Source of the DNA: UBA10906 sp049296695
Lineage (GTDB): Bacteria > Pseudomonadota > Gammaproteobacteria > Methylococcales > Methylomonadaceae
Direction: 5' to 3'
Length of the DNA stretch: 44,555 nucleotides
Assembly (NCBI GenBank): GCA_049296695.1
Contig: JBAQSX010000045.1
Span: forward strand, 1-44,555
Under the pieces are notes generated by a model. The model saw only the letters and a program-made list of their open reading frames with translations, was not told the origin of the DNA and ran no database searches. Positions 24,353 to 33,431 of the stretch are shown piece by piece (within the stretch, counting starts at the first letter, position 1; every line of letters starts with the position of its first letter). The translations under genes were made by a program, and so were the position numbers.

Positions 24353-24423
24353 AAAAAACGATTGTTTTATTAACTGATATTACGCGAACAGCTTATGTGT
24401 CCACGAAAGACACGAAAAATTAA
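24349..24423 (+). pseudogene. Remnant of a gene once coupled to copA
   Basis: ATG overlaps the copA stop (ATGA), and the frame reads MKKTIVLLTDITRTAYVS before stopping at 24423. MKKTIVLL looks like the start of a signal peptide, as CopB proteins have. After it the reading runs into the repeat at 24401-24497. Possibly the stump of an original copB or another exported gene; evidence is limited to eight residues and the overlap. Confidence 0.35.
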
Positions 24424-24497
24424 GTAACTAAAATAAGAGCTTCTTTTTAAGAATTAAATAAAGCTCTTATTTTTCGTGTTTTTTGTGTTTTTCGTGG
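24401..24497. repeat. Inverted repeat family CCACGAAA (copy 1)
   Basis: CCACGAAAGACACGAAAAAT on the left pairs imperfectly with ATTTTTCGTG and TTTTTCGTGG on the right, with an inner stem AAATAAGAGCTT/AAGCTCTTATTT. It is preceded by TGATATTACGC at 24374. A related copy follows copB at 33246-33340, also preceded by TGATATTACGC. It may act as a copA terminator. Confidence 0.7.
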
Positions 24498-24532
24498 AAA
24501 AAATTAGTTTTGTGCGTACAAAATCGTTGAAT

Positions 24533-24556
24533 TGTAGGGGCAAATCATTATTTGCC
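24533..24556. repeat. Short palindrome GGGCAAATnnnnATTTGCCC
   Basis: An 8-bp stem with a 4-base loop, preceded by GTAG. Related GTAGGGGCAA sequences occur at 17701 and, reversed, near 29697. It may serve as terminator for the convergent RTX gene. Confidence 0.6.
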
Positions 24557-24591
24557 CTTGTTGAAAAATATTATATTAATAAAGCCCTGCT

Positions 24592-27500
24592 TTAGTTAAT
24601 TAAAAAATCCGCATTAGTTATTGTCAAACCAGTCCCTAATAAGGCAATAGGTAGCGCGGAAATTTTAGAATTATTAGCATCGGCATCATAAGATAATAGC
24701 CCTGTGCTGGGATTATAAATAATATAATCATTATTATCACCAGCAACAGAACCTATTTTTAAATAAGCATTATTTAAAACCCCAGTCGTTGTTAATACGC
24801 TAAAAATACTGTGATTTAGTTGAATAGTATCATCGATGGGTAAATAATCAGTAATTTTATCGACATTACTGCTATTAATACTATCGCTAAAATAGAAAGT
24901 ATCTTGACCTGTGCCGCCTGTTAAAGTGTCATTACCCAAACCGCCATTTAAAGTATTATTACCTTCATTACCGATTAAAACGTTATTTCTACTATTACCG
25001 ATTAAAGTATCACTATTGGCATTGACTGTACCATAAACGCTAATACCTGTATAAGTATTAATCCCCGCTGAAATAATACCGTTTTCAATAGTATTAGGCA
25101 GACTATAAGTAGTCACTTGGAAAGGAATAATAACAGTATCAATATCGGCGGGATTATTACCTGTATCATTAATAGTATCTCGGTCATAATAACCTAAATA
25201 ATAAATATCATTACCCGCACCGCCATCTAAAGTATCAATGCCCATACCGCCGTCTAAACTATCATTACCTGCGTTGCCGCTAATCAAATCAGCCCCAGCC
25301 TCACCATTGAGTAAATCATTACCCACACCGCCATCTAAACTATCGTTACCATAGCCGCCCCAAAGGCTATCGTTGCCAATACCGCCCGATAAACTATCGC
25401 TCATGGTGTAGCCGTGTAATTGGTCATTACCATCTAAGCCAACTAAAGTGTCATAACGCGGTTTGGTGTTGCCTAAATCACCGTCTAAGTTTGAAGGTGC
25501 GTCACGACCATCATCTAAGTTGCTAAGTTGTAAGGGATTAATGCTGAGGTTTTTATATTGCACATCGGTGGTGTTGACTGAAACAGTAACGTTATAGGCG
25601 ATGTTGCCGTCATTGAGATAATCATCTACGCCATGAACAATGAGATTTTGCGGTGTATTCCAATTGCTTGGGCTAAAGCTTAAGGCGGGTGTAACTGTGC
25701 CTTCGCTGGTGTCGCTACTGCTAAAGTTTAAGACGACAGTTGTTGTTGGGGCATCGTTTAAGACAATGCTGTAAGTGGCGTTGCTACCGTTTTCAGCGGT
25801 GGTTTGTGCGGTCGTTGGATGAATACTGACACCCGTAAGATTGTTGACGTCGACCGTTAAGCTTTGGGTGTCTGAGCCGTGATTGTTATCGCTGGCAGTC
25901 ACTTCGACAAGATAGCTGTTGTTACTATTGCTGTCGCTTGGGTTTTCAAAATCAGGCGGATTGATAAAACTTAACGCCCCTGTGCTTGAGTTAATACTAA
26001 AGGCGGTTTGGTCTGCGCCGCCTGTAATGGCGTAACTGATAACATTGCTCGCCTGTACGGTGGTCACAGCGGTAGTATTTTCGTCAATACTGACGCTGGC
26101 GGTAATGTCGCCGCCGTTGCTGGTGATTAACGGGGTGGTTTGCGCGGGTGCGCTAGGGTCAACGATAACGCCGTTAACGGTGTGGTCAGCATCGTATTGT
26201 CCACCGTCAGTTAGGCTGAAGTTGATTTGGGTTTTGTTGCCGACACTACTGGAACTGGTAGCGATGTTTTGCCACACGCCGTTAGCATCTTGTTTGTAAT
26301 AGCTGTTTATATTTAAAGTCTTATCAACATAAATACTGAGATTAACTGTGTCGCCTGTGGTGACGTTGTTGATAGTAAATGAGAATTCACCCAATGGCAT
26401 TTTAACGCTACGCGGTAGACCTGAGGGCGCGGCACTGTTGGAAACATTGGTTAAACTCAAGCCATTGGCAACGGCGAGGGTCGCGTAACGGCTTGCGCCT
26501 GCTACAGTTGGCAGGGAGGCGACATTGATTTGAGCGGTATCGGCAATGCCATCACCGTTACCATCGCCTGTACCGCTACCATTAGCATTAGCAACAAGCG
26601 ATTCTATGCTGTTCGCTAAACCATCATTATCGATGTCGGTGTCGAAAATATCAGGTATGCCATCACGGTCGGTATCGATTAGCACGGTGATGGTATCGGT
26701 TTGTACGGCTGTGCCGCCTTTGTTATCGCTGGCTGTGACTTGTACTTCATAGTTATTGCTAATTTGCGGCGCGGTTTTGAAGCTTAACGCGCCGCTGGTG
26801 CTGTTGATTTGGAATAAGGATTTATCCGCGCCACCTGTAATACTGTAGCTGAGGGTGTCGTTATCGGCATCGGTTGCTGTCACGGTGGTGACGGCGGTTA
26901 AAAACTGCACGGCGTTGATGCTTGCCGTTGCGCCGCCACCGTCTGAAGTGATTACGGGGGCGTGATTAGAAGGGATTACTGTAAGGTCGGCTTCTGCTGA
27001 ATTACTCGAATACGCAGTAGTGCCGCCTGTGGTGGTGGCATTGCCTAAACTTAAGGCTGTTCCCGTAGTTTCGTCCCAGCCTAAAAAGTTGAGTTTGGCT
27101 GTGCCTATTGTGCCTGCTGTGGGTACGAAATAAAGATAATCAGCCGAATCGAGTAGTAGTGGCGTGGTGGTGGATTGCCCTGTAATCGCGGTGCCACCCG
27201 TGGTGCTATTGCTGGTGTTGTAATACCAAGTGCCACCTGAAGTGGCGGTGATAGCGATGCCTTGAGGGCTTGAGGTATCGACATCGGCATAATTGGCATG
27301 GCTACTATCAAGCAAAGTAGCAACAGATACTACGCTACTGATAGTCGTATCGTTGACAGTATTATCAAAGCTAAACGTTACCGCCGAACCGCCATTTAAA
27401 GTAGGCGCGTCATTGACTGAAGTGACAACAACACTGGCAGTCGTATTAGTCGTAGTGCTAAGAGAATCGCTGAAACTCAGCGAGAAATGCGTCGTTTCAG

Positions 27501-29298
27501 TGCTATTAGGCGCGACATGATTAGTTGCAGGTTGATAAACTAAAGTTTGCACAGCGGCTTGCAAATTAGCCACCGTATCAGCGGCGTGCGTATAAGTTAA
27601 ACCGTTGTCAGTGCTTGTAAAACCCGAAGCGGTTAAAGAATCCGCTGTAAATGCGCCTTTGCTGGCATCATCGAGTTTAATCGTTAAAGTTTCACTCACG
27701 CCTGTATTAGCATCGGTGAGAGTCACAGTAGAGAACGGCGATAAACTTTGATTATCATTGACCGCTTGACCCGCAACTGTACCGCTGATAATAGGCGCGG
27801 CATAGACGGTGACATCAGTGCCGCCATTGCCATCGGAATGCACAACAAAAGCTTTGCCAGTATTATCGCCGCCTAAATTTAAAGTAGAAACAGTAATACC
27901 GCCACTGGTCAAAACCAATTGATTAGACGCATTGACGCTGGCATTATCAAAACTGGCACTGATTAAATCAACAGTCGCGCCCATATTTAATATAAGACCC
28001 GCGGCAGTGCCGCCGCTAATCACTTCAATACCACCACTATTAACGATGGTACTACTAGCGACACCGCCATAGCGAATGTACTCATAACCGCCACTATTAA
28101 CTATAGTGTTATTAGCGATACCGCCATTAGAAATAACCTCATAACCGCCATTACTAACTATAGTGTTACTAGCAATACCACTGTTATTAATAAACTCATA
28201 ACCGCCACTATTAACTATAGTGTTACTAGCAATACCACCGTTATTAATAAACTCATAACCGCCACTATTAACTATAGTGTTATTAGCGACACCGCCACTA
28301 TAAATATTCTCGTTACCACCACTATTAAGAATAGTACTATTAGCAATACCGCCACTATAAATATGTTCAAAACCGTAATCATTAACTATGGTGTTATTAA
28401 CAACACCGCCACTATAAATATATTCATTACCGAAAATATTAACTATAGTATTACTAGCAACACCGCCAGAAACATATTCAAAACCGCCACTATTAACTAT
28501 AGTGTTATTAGCGACACCGCCACTATAAATATTCTCGTTACCACCACTATTAACTATAGTATTACTAGCAACACCGCCATTAGAAATATACTCATTACCA
28601 CCACTATTAACTACAGTGTTATTAGCAACACCGCCACCATAAATATTCTCTCTACCGCCACTATTAACTATAGTGTTATTAGCAACACCGCCATTAGAAA
28701 TATACTCATTACCACCACTATTAACTACAGTGTTATTAGCAACACCGCCACCATAAATATTCTCTCTACCACCATTATTAACTATAGTATTACTAGCAAC
28801 ACCGCCCCTATTAACATTCTCATTACCACCACTATTAACTATAGTGTTATTAGCGACACCGCCACTAGAAATATATTCATAACCGCCATTATTAACTATA
28901 GTGTTATTAGCGATACCGCCATTAGAAATATACTCTTTACCGCCATTGACAGTCGCGTTATTAGCGACACCGCCGCTGAGAATATACTCCGCGCCGCCGT
29001 TAATCGTACTACTGGCTATACCTCCGAGGTAAACATGTTGGATACCACCACTGGGAGAGATTGTCGTATTATTTACTGTACCGTAAACATTTTCGATACC
29101 ACCGAAAGTGATTGTTGTTTTATTTGCCGTGCCGCCCGCTAAAACAGTCGCTACAGCACTAACGACAGTGCCGCTGATGATTGATCCATTTACAGCAAGA
29201 TTATTGGTTATCCCGCCATTCAATATATTTAGAGTATCGCCGCCATTTAGCGTCACCGATGTGCTTGTAACGCCGCTTGCTACATTATAAGTTGCCAT
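24592..29298 (-). CDS. Giant RTX/strand-loop-strand repeat surface protein, type I secreted
   Basis: 1568 residues without a signal peptide. Residues about 50-440 are some 20 copies of a 19-residue repeat (NNTIVNSGGxExIxxGGVA), the AIDA-type autotransporter passenger strand-loop-strand repeat. Next come Ig/cadherin-like blocks (TLTDANTGVSETLTIKLDD; ITATDADNDTLSYSITGG type), a calcium-binding DTDRDGIPDIFDTDIDNDG segment near residue 870-900, and RTX nonapeptides near 1280-1376 (GGIGNDSLWGGYGNDSLDGG) and again near 1440-1465. The C-terminal region (DTFYFSDS, YDADANNS, ALLGT) resembles type I secretion signals. No beta-barrel translocator is present, so export by a type I system encoded elsewhere is inferred. 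Likely an adhesin or matrix protein. A 16-bp perfect inverted repeat lies upstream. Confidence 0.85.
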   Translation of the reverse strand: MATYNVASGVTSTSVTLNGGDTLNILNGGITNNLAVNGSIISGTVVSAVATVLAGGTANKTTITFGGIENVYGTVNNTTISPSGGIQHVYLGGIASSTINGGAEYILSGGVANNATVNGGKEYISNGGIANNTIVNNGGYEYISSGGVANNTIVNSGGNENVNRGGVASNTIVNNGGRENIYGGGVANNTVVNSGGNEYISNGGVANNTIVNSGGRENIYGGGVANNTVVNSGGNEYISNGGVASNTIVNSGGNENIYSGGVANNTIVNSGGFEYVSGGVASNTIVNIFGNEYIYSGGVVNNTIVNDYGFEHIYSGGIANSTILNSGGNENIYSGGVANNTIVNSGGYEFINNGGIASNTIVNSGGYEFINNSGIASNTIVSNGGYEVISNGGIANNTIVNSGGYEYIRYGGVASSTIVNSGGIEVISGGTAAGLILNMGATVDLISASFDNASVNASNQLVLTSGGITVSTLNLGGDNTGKAFVVHSDGNGGTDVTVYAAPIISGTVAGQAVNDNQSLSPFSTVTLTDANTGVSETLTIKLDDASKGAFTADSLTASGFTSTDNGLTYTHAADTVANLQAAVQTLVYQPATNHVAPNSTETTHFSLSFSDSLSTTTNTTASVVVTSVNDAPTLNGGSAVTFSFDNTVNDTTISSVVSVATLLDSSHANYADVDTSSPQGIAITATSGGTWYYNTSNSTTGGTAITGQSTTTPLLLDSADYLYFVPTAGTIGTAKLNFLGWDETTGTALSLGNATTTGGTTAYSSNSAEADLTVIPSNHAPVITSDGGGATASINAVQFLTAVTTVTATDADNDTLSYSITGGADKSLFQINSTSGALSFKTAPQISNNYEVQVTASDNKGGTAVQTDTITVLIDTDRDGIPDIFDTDIDNDGLANSIESLVANANGSGTGDGNGDGIADTAQINVASLPTVAGASRYATLAVANGLSLTNVSNSAAPSGLPRSVKMPLGEFSFTINNVTTGDTVNLSIYVDKTLNINSYYKQDANGVWQNIATSSSSVGNKTQINFSLTDGGQYDADHTVNGVIVDPSAPAQTTPLITSNGGDITASVSIDENTTAVTTVQASNVISYAITGGADQTAFSINSSTGALSFINPPDFENPSDSNSNNSYLVEVTASDNNHGSDTQSLTVDVNNLTGVSIHPTTAQTTAENGSNATYSIVLNDAPTTTVVLNFSSSDTSEGTVTPALSFSPSNWNTPQNLIVHGVDDYLNDGNIAYNVTVSVNTTDVQYKNLSINPLQLSNLDDGRDAPSNLDGDLGNTKPRYDTLVGLDGNDQLHGYTMSDSLSGGIGNDSLWGGYGNDSLDGGVGNDLLNGEAGADLISGNAGNDSLDGGMGIDTLDGGAGNDIYYLGYYDRDTINDTGNNPADIDTVIIPFQVTTYSLPNTIENGIISAGINTYTGISVYGTVNANSDTLIGNSRNNVLIGNEGNNTLNGGLGNDTLTGGTGQDTFYFSDSINSSNVDKITDYLPIDDTIQLNHSIFSVLTTTGVLNNAYLKIGSVAGDNNDYIIYNPSTGLLSYDADANNSKISALPIALLGTGLTITNADFLIN
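28010..28990 (-). repeat. Tandem 57-bp coding repeats of the RTX protein
   Basis: CCACTATTAACTATAGTGTT (plus strand) and close variants recur about every 57 bases across this stretch, matching the 19-residue protein repeat. Some neighbouring units are nearly identical, so copy number may vary between strains. Confidence 0.85.
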
Positions 29299-29371
29299 TT
29301 CTTTTGCCTCATTTATAAAATAAAAATTATTAACAAAGTATTAATTTAAATGCCATTATTAATAAAACACA

Positions 29372-29422
29372 GTAGCCGTTTAATTACAGTCTTAAGCGCG
29401 TCAATAGTAATTAAACGGCTAC
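29372..29422. promoter_or_regulatory. 16-bp perfect inverted repeat upstream of the RTX gene
   Basis: GTAGCCGTTTAATTAC and GTAATTAAACGGCTAC are separated by 19 bases, starting 74 bases ahead of the start codon. No T run follows. It may be an operator or an RNA leader hairpin. Confidence 0.5.
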
Positions 29423-29840
29423 AGTTAAATTGTTGTAGTGTATTTGCATGACGCGGACACCATAAAAAATCATAATGATTAAAACGTAGCTGATTATCAT
29501 ATCAACAACTATTACAAGCGTGATATAGTTTTAGATTAAACGTCATTAAAGTTTAATAAAGCCATTTTTTGATTAAATGACGATGGGCTTTTAATAAAAA
29601 AGCGTTGCGCGGTATTTAGTGCTGGCAGTGCTTGCAATAAATGCCAACACCTTCAAATCTTACAGCACTGCCAAGTAACTGAAGTTATGCAAAGGTTGCC
29701 CCTACATTTTTATTACCAGTGTGTAACTTGACTTAAAGTAAGACAAAATAACACCTTAAAAAATAACTAACAATCACCCAAAGGGGTGATTTTAACTGAA
29801 AAGTCGAATCTAAAATTTAAGTAACTACTTAGCTTGCTTG
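29423..29840. other. Intergenic region with inverted repeats
   Basis: No gene is seen. It has GGCAGTGCT/AGCACTGCC at 29624-29672 and a half-copy of the GTAGGGGCAA motif (reversed) near 29697, plus the hairpin listed separately at 29772. Confidence 0.5.
29772..29793. terminator. Possible terminator downstream of the response regulator gene
   Basis: AATCACCC and GGGTGATT form a stem with a 4-base loop. T runs are short on both sides, so strength is doubtful. It lies 180 bases after the regulator stop. Confidence 0.4.
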
Positions 29841-29940
29841 TGTCTGAATCAGGATTTACAAGATTATAAGATTATAAGATTATAAGATTCACAGGATTTA
29901 TCCTGAAAATCCTATCATCTTGAAAATCCTGATTCAGACA
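29841..29940. repeat. Dispersed inverted repeat TGTCTGAATCAGGATTT (copy 1)
   Basis: TGTCTGAATCAGGATTT and its exact complement form 17-bp perfect ends of a 100-bp element. Inside, TATAAGATT is repeated three times in tandem. Copies occur at 32184-32250, 36029-36110 (diverged) and 44472-44516 (half). Copies 1 and 2 bracket the two-component genes. Confidence 0.8.
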
Positions 29941-29975
29941 ATAAAATAATTAAAACAAGCTAGGTAATTACAAAT

Positions 29976-30611
29976 TTAAGTAATCAAACCTATTTCACGC
30001 GCTTTTGCGATAGCTTGAGTGCGATTGTGAATATTTAATTTACTAAAAATATTTCTTAAATGGGTTTTAACGGTATTTCTACTCAAAGATAATTGCAGGT
30101 CTATTTCACTACGCTGATAACCTAAAGCATATAATTTAAGTATTTCAACTTCACGCGAACTTAATTGATAAAACTTAATTTTTTGCTCACTTAATTCAAT
30201 AATTAATTGCTGTTTTTGATGAATTTGGGCATGAAGCCGCAAGCAATTTTCAATACGAATCACCAATTCATCAATTTCAAAAGGCTTGCAAATATAATCT
30301 ACTCCACCCGCTTCAAAAGCTTTTACTTTATCAGCGGTTCTCATTAAAGTTGTTAAAAAAATCACAGGAATCGCTTGGGTTTTACTATCGGCTTTTAAAC
30401 GACAACAGACCGCATAACCATTCACATCGCCCATCATAATATCGAGCAAAATAATATCAGGCAGTTGTTCACGCGCTAATAATAAAGCCACTTCAATATC
30501 GCTTTCTAAAAACAATTTTTTACAACGATGCTGTAAAAGTTCCTCTAAAATAACCAAATCAAATAACTCATCATCAATAGCTAAAATAGTCGCATTTATT
30601 AATTCATTCAT
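29976..30611 (-). CDS. Response regulator, receiver plus LuxR-type DNA-binding domain
   Basis: 211 residues. The receiver domain shows AIDDE (Asp13-14), the phosphoacceptor Asp57 in ILLDIMMGD, the Thr switch in FLTTL and the Lys in YICKPF. The C-terminal domain LSSREVEILKLYALGYQRSEID with LSRNTVKTHLRNIFSKL is a complete LuxR/NarL helix-turn-helix. The start overlaps the last four bases (ATGA) of the sensor kinase gene, so the pair is co-translated and certainly cognate. Targets are unknown; the adjacent RTX gene in the same direction is a candidate. Confidence 0.92.
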   Translation of the reverse strand: MNELINATILAIDDELFDLVILEELLQHRCKKLFLESDIEVALLLAREQLPDIILLDIMMGDVNGYAVCCRLKADSKTQAIPVIFLTTLMRTADKVKAFEAGGVDYICKPFEIDELVIRIENCLRLHAQIHQKQQLIIELSEQKIKFYQLSSREVEILKLYALGYQRSEIDLQLSLSRNTVKTHLRNIFSKLNIHNRTQAIAKAREIGLIT

Positions 30612-32125
30612 TTTTTAATTAAAGGTAGTTCTAAACTAAAGCGTGGATTTTGTCTTAAATAACAGTCATATTCTATTCTTGTATTTAAAAGCATTGCCAT
30701 TTTCTGTGCAATATATAAACCCAAACCTGTTGAATGTTCACCTGCTGTGGGTTTGGTACTTAAACGACTAAATTTAAGAAATAATTTTTCGGTCTCTTTT
30801 TCTTTCAAACCCTGTCCTTGATTTTGAATTACAATACTAACTTTATCGCATTTTCTAAATAAAGAAATCGTTACTGTATTATTAATAGGCGAATATTTAA
30901 ACGCGTTAGACAGTAAATTATCTAAAATCTGGCTTAATAAAAAACTATCACTCAAAACCAAATAAGCTTCTTTATCGGTGTTGATTTCAATACTAATGTT
31001 TTTATCTTCGGCATGTTTTGCATGAGTGACTAATAAACTTTGCACCAGATAAAGCAAATCAAGTTCTACTAAATGAATCTCAATAGTCCCTGATTCGATT
31101 TTATCGGTATCGAGTAAATTATTAATTAAAACAAACATTCGGGTTGCACTCACTTCAATAATATGATTGTATTTTAATAATTTATCTTGATTATTACAGT
31201 GTTTAATCAATTTTGTAAAACTACTAATGGTTGCCAATGGATTTTTTAAATTATGTGAAGCAATACTTAAAAATTCGGTTTTTTCATGATTGAGTTGTTC
31301 GAGTTGCTGATTTTTATTAGCCAGTTCTTGCGTGCGTGATAATACTTTATCTTCTAAGCTTTTATTTAACGCATCTAATTTATCTTTCGTTTCCAATACC
31401 CGCATAAACATGGCATTATAAGCGGTTTCAATACGGTATAATTCTTTTATATTGGCATGTTGCAAGCTTAAATAAGTGCTTTCTGTGGTATTAATATCAG
31501 CCTGTTCCATTGCTAGGCAAAAATTATTTAATTCACGCCCTAAAAATTTATTTAATGCCCAGAAAAATAATAACCATAACACCATAGTTTTAATGGTAGC
31601 GGCAAGTAGTAGCGTTAAAAACTGATAACTCACTCTATGCAAAATAATTTGATTACTTGAATATAAAATCACTTCACCAATAATTTGATTAGCTTGTTTT
31701 AACTGAAAATGATAGGGAATTAATTTAAGATACGCGCTGTTATGCAAAATTTCTTGGTTATTTTGCATAACGATAATATGTTTGTGTTTATCTAAAATCA
31801 TGCCAAGACGAATAGGAAACGCTTTTGTCCAATGTGTTGTTTTATTGATATTAATGATTTCAATACCCACAATAGCGGGTATTTTTTGAATACCTTGTAA
31901 ATTGGCTTCTAGTTGGGTGCTATCAGCCGTTGACATGGCAATACTTAGGTTAGACTCAAAAACTGATTGAATAGTTTGCAGTATGTTTTGAATGGCTTTA
32001 ATTTCTAATCGGTATTCGTTTGCCATTTGCGCTAGGGTAATTAAAATGGTAACCACTAAGTAAATAGAGAAAACCACTTTTAATATATGCAAGGCTAGGG
32101 ATTTTTTAGGGTTTGAGTGATTCAT
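30608..32125 (-). CDS. Sensor histidine kinase
   Basis: 505 residues. Two transmembrane helices (about 15-33 and 170-193) frame a periplasmic sensor region of some 135 residues with no cysteine and no family I recognise. A HAMP-like linker and a coiled coil (LNKSLEDKVLSRTQELANKN) lead to the HisKA box FLSIASHNLKNPLATISSF with phospho-accepting His291. The ATPase domain has ILDNLLSNAFKYSP (N box), QNQGQGL (G1), LFLKFSRL and STGLGLYIAQKMA (G2). All catalytic parts look intact. Paired with the response regulator by a four-base overlap, with copB divergent upstream, which makes copper or envelope sensing possible but not shown. Confidence 0.92.
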   Translation of the reverse strand: MNHSNPKKSLALHILKVVFSIYLVVTILITLAQMANEYRLEIKAIQNILQTIQSVFESNLSIAMSTADSTQLEANLQGIQKIPAIVGIEIININKTTHWTKAFPIRLGMILDKHKHIIVMQNNQEILHNSAYLKLIPYHFQLKQANQIIGEVILYSSNQIILHRVSYQFLTLLLAATIKTMVLWLLFFWALNKFLGRELNNFCLAMEQADINTTESTYLSLQHANIKELYRIETAYNAMFMRVLETKDKLDALNKSLEDKVLSRTQELANKNQQLEQLNHEKTEFLSIASHNLKNPLATISSFTKLIKHCNNQDKLLKYNHIIEVSATRMFVLINNLLDTDKIESGTIEIHLVELDLLYLVQSLLVTHAKHAEDKNISIEINTDKEAYLVLSDSFLLSQILDNLLSNAFKYSPINNTVTISLFRKCDKVSIVIQNQGQGLKEKETEKLFLKFSRLSTKPTAGEHSTGLGLYIAQKMAMLLNTRIEYDCYLRQNPRFSLELPLIKK

Positions 32126-32183
32126 AATTTATGTGTTATGTATTAAACGGTGTTAGTCGTTATAATTTGTTGGCTAATATTGA

Positions 32184-32250
32184 TGTCTGAATCAGGATTT
32201 ACAGAATTATAAAATTCACAGAATTTATCCTGAAAATTCTGATTCAGACA
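32184..32250. repeat. Dispersed inverted repeat TGTCTGAATCAGGATTT (copy 2)
   Basis: Starts TGTCTGAATCAGGATTT and ends AAATTCTGATTCAGACA, 67 bp, a shorter version of copy 1. It lies between the divergent kinase and copB genes. Confidence 0.8.
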
Positions 32251-32361
32251 TAAATAAACTAATTACAATGCAGTTATAATAATTAATAACCCGATAGGTT
32301 ATAAATATAAAATGATTATGCAATTAGAGTGTTTATTAACTTTTCTATAGGTGGTAGTGTC

Positions 32362-33213
32362 ATGAAAGCGAAAATCGGGTTATTAAATCTAATAATACTA
32401 TGGCATAACGTGTTACCCGCTGAGGAAATAGACCATTCAAAAATGAATCATGCAAGCCCTAGCGAAATCATCGACCATAGTCAGATGTTAATGCCCACCG
32501 AAACAACCGATACGCCCCGCAACCCCAATGCGTTTGCCGATGGTTACACCCTTGATAAATTACCGTTTCTGCACGCCCACAATAGCGACAACACCACAGC
32601 GTTAATTGTCGATAGATTAGAAAGCATCACCACCTCGGCTGATACCTCCATGACCTATGATTTGCAAGCATGGCTGGGTAAAACTTACGACCACCTTCTG
32701 CTCAGAGCCGAAGGTGATATGAGAAACGGCAACTCCCAAGATGCCCGAACGGAATTAGTGTGGTCACACGCGATTAGCCCATTTTGGGATAGTCATTTAG
32801 GTTTGCGCTATGACAGCGGCGAGAATTTAAATCGCGGTTGGTTAGCTTTTGGGGTGCAAGGTTTAGCCCCTTATTGGTTGTATGTGGAAGCGACGGCTTA
32901 TATAAATGAACAAGGGCGCACCGCGTTTCGTTTAGAGCTTGAGTACGATTTATTAATCACCCAACGCCTGATTTTACAACCGCGCCTTGAAGCCAATGTT
33001 TATGCCCAAAACGATGCCGCCCATTATTTAGGCAGTGGCTTAGCTAATTTTGAAACAGGTCTGCGTTTGCGTTATGAATTTAAACCCGAATTCGCGCCTT
33101 ATATTGGTATCGACTGGGGTCGTCATTTTGGTGATACGGCGGGTTATGCAAGGCAACAGGGCATAGCGATAGAAGAAACCCGTTTTGTGGCAGGGGTGCA
33201 TTTTTGGTTTTAA
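32362..33213 (+). CDS. copB: Copper resistance protein B
   Basis: CopB is an outer-membrane beta-barrel protein that works with CopA in periplasmic copper handling. 283 residues: a hydrophobic leader, then metal-binding DHSKMNH and DHSQM motifs, and the barrel part with LRAEGDMRNG, ELVWSHAISPFWDSHLGLRYD and FKPEFAPYIGIDWGRHFGDTA, all typical of the family, ending in FVAGVHFWF as barrel proteins do. ATG at 32362 is chosen for the AGGTGG just ahead; an in-frame start 33 bases upstream lacks this. Unlike most copAB pairs it is separated from copA by about 8 kb. Confidence 0.9.
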   Translation: MKAKIGLLNLIILWHNVLPAEEIDHSKMNHASPSEIIDHSQMLMPTETTDTPRNPNAFADGYTLDKLPFLHAHNSDNTTALIVDRLESITTSADTSMTYDLQAWLGKTYDHLLLRAEGDMRNGNSQDARTELVWSHAISPFWDSHLGLRYDSGENLNRGWLAFGVQGLAPYWLYVEATAYINEQGRTAFRLELEYDLLITQRLILQPRLEANVYAQNDAAHYLGSGLANFETGLRLRYEFKPEFAPYIGIDWGRHFGDTAGYARQQGIAIEETRFVAGVHFWF

Positions 33214-33245
33214 CTAATTGATATTACGCAGAAGATTAATTTTTT

Positions 33246-33340
33246 CCACGAAAAACACAAAAAGCACGAAAAAAGCGAACACTATTGGATTTTTAGAGAC
33301 ATTAATCGCCTATTTTTCGTGTCTTTCGTGCTTTTTGTGG
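33246..33340. repeat. Inverted repeat family CCACGAAA (copy 2)
   Basis: CCACGAAAAACACAAAAAGC on the left and GCTTTTTGTGG on the right, with CACGAAA/TTTCGTG inside. It lies 32 bases after copB and, like copy 1 after copA, is preceded by TGATATTACGC (33219). Confidence 0.7.
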
Positions 33341-33431
33341 ACACACAAGCTTAAGACCCTGCGAGAACATAGACAAATAGGACTGTAATAGTACAATAAG
33401 CCATCTTATCTTAAAGCTTAAACTTAATCTA

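Noticed and set aside
28010..28990. CRISPR-like regular spacing of near-identical units
   Set aside because: Units are contiguous, keep one protein frame and have no unique spacers; they code for strand-loop-strand repeats.
28363..29142. Long open frame (259 residues) on the plus strand across the RTX gene
   Set aside because: It is the antisense of a tandem coding repeat; the protein is a low-complexity echo (TINYSVISNTA repeated) and the minus-strand frame is continuous through the whole 1568-residue protein.
29858..29889. TATAAGATT tandem repeat as an origin iteron or CRISPR
   Set aside because: Only three short copies, all inside one copy of a dispersed inverted repeat and missing from the other copies.
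24352..32328. Whole block between copA and copB as one genomic island with defined ends
   Set aside because: No integrase, tRNA or matching attachment sites are visible; related repeats follow copA and copB but do not frame the block cleanly.
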